Origin: Meandrina meandrites
Lineage: Eukaryota; Cnidaria; Anthozoa; Scleractinia; Meandrinidae
Direction: 5' to 3'
DNA: 64,000 nt
Assembly: GCA_963693305.1 (NCBI GenBank)
Contig: OY855904.1
Location: 41,571,304-41,635,303 of the forward strand
The position numbers were made by a program, and so were the translations under genes. A model generated the notes under the pieces. The model was given only the letters and a program-made list of their open reading frames with translations. It searched no databases and was not told the DNA's origin. Below, piece after piece: positions 57,716-64,000 of the stretch (the first letter of the stretch is position 1; each line of letters opens with the position of its first letter).

Positions 57716-58272
57716 AACACGTGACGAAAGATGAATGCGAAACAGAGCAACAAGAAGGGAAAAGCCCTGGGAACGAGGTTGGTAATACAATCCTCTACAT
57801 GTCATGGCATGGGGCGACGTGAGAACGTAACAACGACTACGAATTTGTTTGTAATATTTACCACGGAATGCACTATTTTTGACTTCGAATGCAGTTTTAA
57901 AGGCTGCCTGTTCTTCGGTTGACTAGTTATAGCAATGCCATACAAGCGACACATAGCAAGTTAGCTGTTGAACGAGGTAATAGTTTCTAAATGGAATTGA
58001 CGACAACCATATTGCTGCTGTTCACAGGCTTCCAGACTCAAAGAATGTTAAAAATCACATGATTGTTAAATTCCTCTAAAGGGACAAGAGAGAAGAAGTA
58101 TTTAAGAAACGAAAACACCTTGTTGGATTTTGACTCGTAAACAAAATGGGTCTCGACTTCATAAAAAAAAAAATAGAAGACCGGAGAAGGATAGCTTGAG
58201 TTGGAAAATTTGAATCTCAGAATTCAGAAACAAAATTTGCATAAATCACTTTTATTCTTTTCAACATGTTTC

Positions 58273-58629
58273 AGGCCTGGTTTAAACGTCGCACTTTACG
58301 TATGCGCCGAATCAAATTGCCCAGTTTAGTGCATCTAAAATGCGACGTTTAATTAAATTTGGCAAATTTGAATTAAATGAGAGTTCAGTCAAATATTCGA
58401 CTGTTCCGGTTTAATTGCCGTTCATAGCCGTTCTTTGTGGAACAACAAAGATTTTGCGTATTGTGGACTACCTGAACCACGACGGATAATTTTGGGTTTT
58501 TGTATTTGGAATTGGACGCTCAGCAATTAAATGCGACGTTTAAAACCAAATGCCGAATGTTTTAATTGGAGTCGACTCGAATTAGTATTGTATTCGGCCC
58601 ATGTACAATGCGACGTTTAAACCAGGCCT
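58273..58629. mobile_element. AGGCCTGGTTTAAACG MITE, copy A'
   Basis: Counterpart of 45709-46065 with a handful of substitutions. Confidence 0.8.
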
Positions 58630-58757
58630 TAGCCCACACAAATCTGCCATTATACTAAACTGTTTAATTTAGTTGTGGGTGAAAGTAGAAGAATAAAATC
58701 ATGGTTAGTGTGATGCATTAAAGATGTGATTTAGCCAAGTAGAAAAAGTTTGAGGCC

Positions 58758-61700
58758 TTAGCGTCCAACGTTACGAAACGGTACGCATTTCGCCGGCTTG
58801 CCTTCAGCAGCTGTTACGCAATGTGACATTCCCCCACAGTCTAATCTTCTTTTTTCACTTTCGTTGCACTCTAGAAAATGAATTAAACGGGAAATGTGAG
58901 TTGTAGCGAATGTTGAAATATAAGGTATAGTATAATCCAATGTAAGAAATTACATATTTAGAGCGCGTGTCCACAAAAATCAAACATTGAGTGGCAAACT
59001 TCAAAATTTCAAAATGGCTTAAACTTTGGCTGTCAGTAGTCCATAGTGCCATGAATTTATTTAAACTTCATAGAAATTATAGAATAAAATCTGGAAAAGA
59101 TGTAGAATAAGCTAATAACAAGTGGATGTCTTAAGGCTTTATAGTAAAGGCAAGTGGTTTGCTTAAAAACCGCTAATTTTCAAGTCACATTTTCCCGTGT
59201 GTGGCTGTGAAATTTATGATCGTCATTTCCTGCAGAAAGAAAAAGTTATTTGACAAATGAATTGCATGGCGATGAATAACTCATTATGGACTACTAACAG
59301 TCAGAGTTTGAGCAATTTTGAGTGTTCACACTTTTGATGCAATTGTCCGATTTTGTTTGATTCTTGCAGACATTCACTCTTAATCTGTTGTAAACATATG
59401 GGACATCCCGACTAAAAATGTTTTACGACACTTATATTTAACATGTTATAATTAACATGTTTCTTTATCACTATTCACATGTAACACCTTTCCAGCATAA
59501 TTGTACATCACATATTTATAAAACGCATGAACTAACTAATTTATTTAACTTGCCGATTTTGTTTGATTCTTGCAGACATTCACTCTTAATCTGTTGTAAA
59601 CATATGGGACATCCCGACTAAAAATGTTTTACGACACTTATATTTAACATGTTATAATTAACATGTTTCTTTATCACTATTCACATGTAACACCTTTCCA
59701 GCATAATTGTACATCACATATTTATAAAACGCATGAACTAACTAATTTATTTAACTTGATAATGACATTTTGAAAAAGTCGAAACGTTGTTTGTTAATAT
59801 CGCTTGTTTTTGAAAATTATAATAATAATAACTTTATTTTAGTGTGTTATCTTCCAGCTGGCCATAAGGCCTACTAATCGAAGACACCAGCAGAGGCATT
59901 ATGAGCTAGTAAGCGTACAGTATCGAGTGTTGCGATTAGAAACTGGAAAACAGAGAATTAAGTTATTTAGAGTGCAGTAACGTAGCCAATAAATTTAATT
60001 CTGAGCTCTAGATCTGGAAAGGACGTCGTGGACCACAAGGGTTGCCAAAGGTGATCGAAATCGCGGGTTCGAAAGTCTGGATCATCAGATCCGCGGGCTC
60101 CATTGCGTTACCCATTAAGTCACCACACCTCCCTAAAACCCACAAAAGATTAATTTTAAATGTTCTTTGGGGAGTTCGACTGAAAATACCCTTGATTGCA
60201 AAGGCGGTAAATTTAGTGAACGTCAGATAGATAAAACATCACAATAGCGTCCACTAAATTAAATGGTTAATACGAGCAACATTTTATCAGTTGTTATAAA
60301 ATTAAAATAATACAATGGTACGCGTTCCTTACTGCAAATACTCCACCGGCCAAAACGGTAGTTACTATCCCATGCGCACCATGGCATATGATAACTGGCA
60401 TAAGTACAGGTGCTGTAACTCGTGCCTCTATACCGGAAAGGAAACGTGCATCGACTTGGAGCCCCGAACACTGCAAAAGAAATGGTTTGAGCTTTAATTT
60501 CTAATTCATTGAAATAAAAAGCTGTCGTGGTGATTGCAAATATATGTCCTGGCACAGATTTAAAAAGTATAAAATAATTGTGTTTAAAGCAAGCTAATCT
60601 CAGAATCAATCACTGAGTTCACCGCAAGAAGTAAAGAGCAAGGACTTATGGTAACAAACGTTAATGAACTGCTACTTATTATGAGCCCAATTGTATGAGA
60701 AAAATATATATGCGTCGACTGTTTTTCACCCTGTATATGCATTTGGCCGCGTTTTTTGTACATGTACATGTACGTGCCTTTCCAGTTGAAGACCCGTGCG
60801 TTAACCGTGATTTTCTTTTCTTTTGCCATGATCAAACTAAAATAGAGAGCTTTCCCGGTGTTTGATAATGCCCTGGCACAGATCAGATAAAAACAACAAT
60901 GAAAACCTGGGGGTCATCTAAAGTCCAAGTATTATCTATCATATGCATTGAAGATATTTCAACAGGAAAAAGGAGTAATTGCATTAGTTATTCAAACCAT
61001 TGCCATAAATTGCGGTATATTCACAAAAACACCATACAAAAATTAATTTATCCCCTCGTCGTTTTTGAAGTCCTCAGTACCGCGGTACCATTTAAAATGA
61101 CTATGGCTTCGACCAAAATAATAAACAAATTGTCGGAGGCGATTTTTACGAACCTCCTAAACTTTGATTTAGATAGCAATGGCAAAATAACTCGGTGGAA
61201 AAAGGTACATAGTCTTATGCTAGACATAGGTTTGGTTGATATCAGGAGAATTAGGTATCCCACTAAGAAAGTTTTTTTTTTCTCCATGTAGACAAAAAAG
61301 CCACTTTTTCAGATTATTGACTGAAACGTGATAGCTTCAAGTGATATTTTCCCATCGATAAAAACAGACCATTTAGCTTGGCTAGTACATTGCAAATCAA
61401 CTGCAAAGAAAATCAACCTTCTAGACAGTTGTACTGGAAACTGACAACACGTCTGCTAGATGACAATGAATAGTAGATCTTATAAAACGGTTTATTTTCA
61501 GAATGGCTAGAAGAAGTCTATAAAAAGTGTCTTTTGTGAGATCCAGTGAAATACCCTAAATGAAAAATTCGACAAATTTCAATCACATACAGAAGAGACC
61601 ATTCTTAAAACACTGAAAGTTCTTTTTTTTAATTTTTCAAATATTTTGTTCTCGGAAATATTAGCTTGTCAAGCTACTCTGATGAACCCCGTGATTCCAA

Positions 61701-62754
61701 CATCACATAGCTCGAGATTACTTAATCGAAATATGAATCCCTCGACGATTACAAAATTCCTTGTTCTTTTTTTTATATAGGCCTCAATGCGTGGCATAAT
61801 TAAGGGTAAATATCAGCAAACGAAAGATGATAAGGCAGCACTTCTGTACATCAAGTTTCACAATGCTGTATCGTTGCGACAAACTTCGACCAAAGATTTC
61901 CGAAAATGTCATATCATTAGAGAAAGATCTGGAGATAATAAGACCTTATACCAGATATACCGGTATTTGTTTCCATCGACCTTTGACGACGTATTCAATT
62001 TGCAACATCCAGCTATGGCAAACGGCGACAAACGCTAAAAAATATATATTTGTTTTGTTCGTGAGAATTGCTGAATGCACGTTACCGGACCATCTTCAAG
62101 AAAAATTTTGTCAAAATTGAAGAGATGAAGATTTAAATATTTAACTGAAACTTTTTAAGACTTTAACTGCACTATTTGTGATCGTATGGAAAGGCCAAGT
62201 TGCAATACACTAGGTTTTAGAAAGTGTATCTAACTGTACTGACAAAAAAGTGATAACGCATTCTTCTAAGTCGTAGAGTTGTACAATTTGATTTCGAAGT
62301 ATTCCATGCTCGCAGCATTGTATTCAAGGCTAAGTTTTCGTGAAAGTGTTAAAGTATCTTAAAAACTTTAATCGTTTTTACAGCATAGAATGTGCTCTCA
62401 AGAAACCAAATTCGCGCTTCAAACAGAGAGCGTGGACATTAAGAATTGGACGTCATCCTTTGATTGTCTTGTGTGGATAGTTTTATTCACTTGTTACAGA
62501 ATTCAGTAACTTTCCGGTTAACAACTTCTTAAAAAGATAATTATGGCACTGTTGGTTAAGCAAAGGTGCAAAAGAAGAAAAGATGTGGAGGAGAAAGAAA
62601 ACGATAACGTGGATCAAATTCAAAGCTCAAAGTGTACGTCGACACTTGTGCGCCATTAGTAAGGCATTTTAATTTATGACAAAAATCGAAACGACTTACC
62701 TCCTGTGCAAAGCATCACGAAAACCACAACGGACAACACCACTAGAATCTTCAT
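58758..62754 (-). CDS. Small secreted protein: signal peptide, FN2 domain, Cys-rich tail (intact right copy)
   Basis: Three exons in transcript order: 62754-62700, 60470-60333, 58870-58758. GT-AG introns, both phase 1; 101 residues. Residues 1-18 are a hydrophobic leader. Residues 20-64 are a fibronectin type II-like domain with cysteines at 26, 40, 50 and 64, the CTFPFRYRG start, Y-S-T-C and PWCAW blocks and a final W-S-I-C; the loop before PWC is shorter than usual. Residues 66-101 hold four more cysteines (66, 76, 82, 93) in a pattern I do not recognise (RRLDCGGMSHC, then AKCVPF). FN2 domains usually bind collagen, glycans or phospholipids; the role here is unknown. Likely secreted and disulfide-rich. 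Other exons in the long introns cannot be excluded. Exons differ from the left copy only by replacement changes. Confidence 0.72.
59347..59757. repeat. 206-bp tandem duplication specific to copy A'
   Basis: The segment beginning CCGATTTTGTTTGATTCTTG at 59347 repeats at 59553; copy A has it once (about 46787). It lies in intron 2 of the secreted gene. Confidence 0.9.
60030..60140 (-). repeat. SINE-head-like remnant (copy A')
   Basis: Counterpart of 47270-47368. Confidence 0.4.
60609..61588. other. Part of intron 1 unique to the right copy
   Basis: Lies between the ends of the A' and B' homologies. It has no counterpart in the left locus within this window. Contains a TACATGTACATGTACGT stutter near 60758-60775. 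No exon recognised. Confidence 0.5.
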
Positions 62755-64000
62755 TGTTAAAAATCTCTTCTCTTGTTTATGCTTCAAACTGGCTTGCGTC
62801 CCTCAGAAAGTCGATGGAAGTTTGTTTGCTCAGTAAGGTCTACTGGAGCATTTATTGGCTGTTAAGATAAATTATAGATATCAAATGAGTGAGGTAGTGT
62901 ATTCTATTCCTTTGTCCAATGATATAAACCAATAATATTCCATCGGCCTCCGCGTATCTATTCAGCGTGGCGAACCCCATTAGTGGAAAAAATATTTCAA
63001 CGTTTCGTAATCATTGTTCTTATGTACCACCTGTGATTTATTTAGGACCATTAACGTAGCTACACTTTGTCTAACAGCTACGTAATGCATTGCTCGTGCC
63101 CTATTGTTCTAATAATTAACCAAATTAAAACAGGAGAAACATAGAATGTTCACAGCCCTCCATTTTATCGTGTTTTTATGCAATCGTTGAACGCGGGAAA
63201 AAAAATCAGGAGAGAACTGTGTTTCATTCGCGTTCTTAAGCAGTAAAAAATAGAAAGGCTGTGAACAGTCAAACAGGACCTTATAATAAATTAATGCCCT
63301 TTAAGAATTGGATAGCGCTTGTAATGGATTACGCGTGTAATGGAAAACACGTGTAATGGATAACGCGTGTAATGGAAAACACGTGTAATGGAAAACGCGT
63401 GTAATGGAAAACACGTGTAATGGATAACGCGTGTAATGGAAAACACGTGTAATGGAAAACGCGTGTAATGGAAAACACGTGCAATGGAAAACGCGTGTAA
63501 TGGATAACACGTCTAATGGATAACGCCTGTAATGGAAAACGCGTGTAATGCATGGATAACGCGTACGATGGAGAACGGGTATGATGGATAACGCTAATGG
63601 GGTTGATCGTGTCTATTGTATTACTGTTCTTGGGGACACCTTTCACTGAAATGCTGTTTGTGCTGTTTTGTCTCTGTCTCAGACAATCATTGTTTCCGCG
63701 GGAGAAAATTCATGCCACAGCTGCTGCCAAGCAATGATGAAATAAAAACACCTCCTTGGTAAGCCTTTACAATAATCATGGCTTAGGTATGGGAATTACT
63801 GAAAGGGGCGTTAAAGAAAAACTAAAGGGTGGGGGGAGAGTTTTATAATTGATCATGAGGGCAACCAGCATAAGAAGAACAAGAGAAACCGAAAGATTCT
63901 GTTTAGACAATGTTAAAAATCTTCAATATGATCCATAGCGAACATTAGCATCGAGAAGTGATGTGCCTACAATAGTTTGCTCAACACCGTATAAAGGTCA
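61589..64000 (-). repeat. Inverted segmental duplication, arm B' (runs off the window)
   Basis: Reverse complement of 51319-54312. Homology is still running at the last base, so the arm is longer than shown. Contains the first exon of the intact secreted gene and the minisatellite, but not the TTAA insertion of arm B. Confidence 0.9.
63303..63600 (-). repeat. 16-bp minisatellite, arm B'
   Basis: Same unit as 51720-51945 in opposite orientation, with about four or five more units. The two arms have changed copy number since they separated. Confidence 0.95.

Larger units (their letters stand above)
56624..60608 (+). repeat. Segmental duplication, copy A'
   Basis: Direct duplicate of 42362-47842. 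It lacks the TTAA foldback and carries its own 206-bp tandem duplication (59347-59757). Introns match copy A nearly base for base. Confidence 0.9.

Noticed and set aside
60899..61291. 130-residue plus-strand frame inside intron 1 of the right secreted gene
   Set aside because: No recognisable domain or splice context, and an overlapping antisense frame is also open; probably chance in AT-rich DNA.

Overview
The window is eukaryotic nuclear DNA, most likely from a cnidarian and probably a stony coral. The reasons are AT-rich intergenic DNA, short-exon genes with canonical GT-AG introns, single-copy metazoan genes packed among very many small inverted-repeat elements, and repeat families I associate with coral genomes (from memory, not from a search). 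There is no sign of bacterial, organellar or viral genome organisation.

Layout. 1-5.7 kb: decayed repeat-rich DNA with a 60-bp minisatellite and two small DNA transposons. 5.8-15.7 kb: the conserved gene block, with a CCDC15-like coiled-coil gene (-) head to head with a four-exon short-chain dehydrogenase gene (+), then a four-exon SUB1/PC4 coactivator gene (-). 15.9-42.3 kb: a gene desert of nested mobile elements. It holds a Penelope-like retroelement with a GIY-YIG endonuclease, interrupted by a 1.5-kb foldback element whose arms are hexamer satellite; a LINE 3' fragment; several MITEs whose target-site duplications can be read; and a pogo/Tigger-like fragment followed by a histone-type 3' stem-loop.

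42.4-64 kb: a recently duplicated and rearranged locus. A direct duplication (A 42.36-47.84 kb, A' 56.62-60.61 kb) and an inverted duplication (B 51.32-54.31 kb, B' 61.59 kb to the window end) together carry two copies of a small secreted cysteine-rich gene: signal peptide exon, fibronectin type II (FN2) exon, Cys-rich C-terminal exon. The right copy (58758-62754, -) is intact, with matching splice phases and 101 codons before the stop. In the left copy the FN2 and C-terminal exons are on the minus strand while the signal-peptide exon is on the plus strand. That is what an inversion of about 6.5 kb with one end in intron 1 would produce.

The main observation is that the two copies differ at seven nucleotides in their FN2 and C-terminal exons, and every one changes an amino acid (six codons), while about 340 bp of adjoining intron differs at about one base. 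This is the pattern of a fast-evolving secreted effector. Both A copies also carry the first two exons of a broken type II membrane, carbohydrate sulfotransferase-like gene. Several TTAA-flanked insertions are present in one duplicate and absent from the other, so they can be dated after the duplication.

Limits: all homology is by eye. Repeat superfamily names rest on termini and target-site duplications. Near-identical duplicates can also be haplotype or assembly artefacts.
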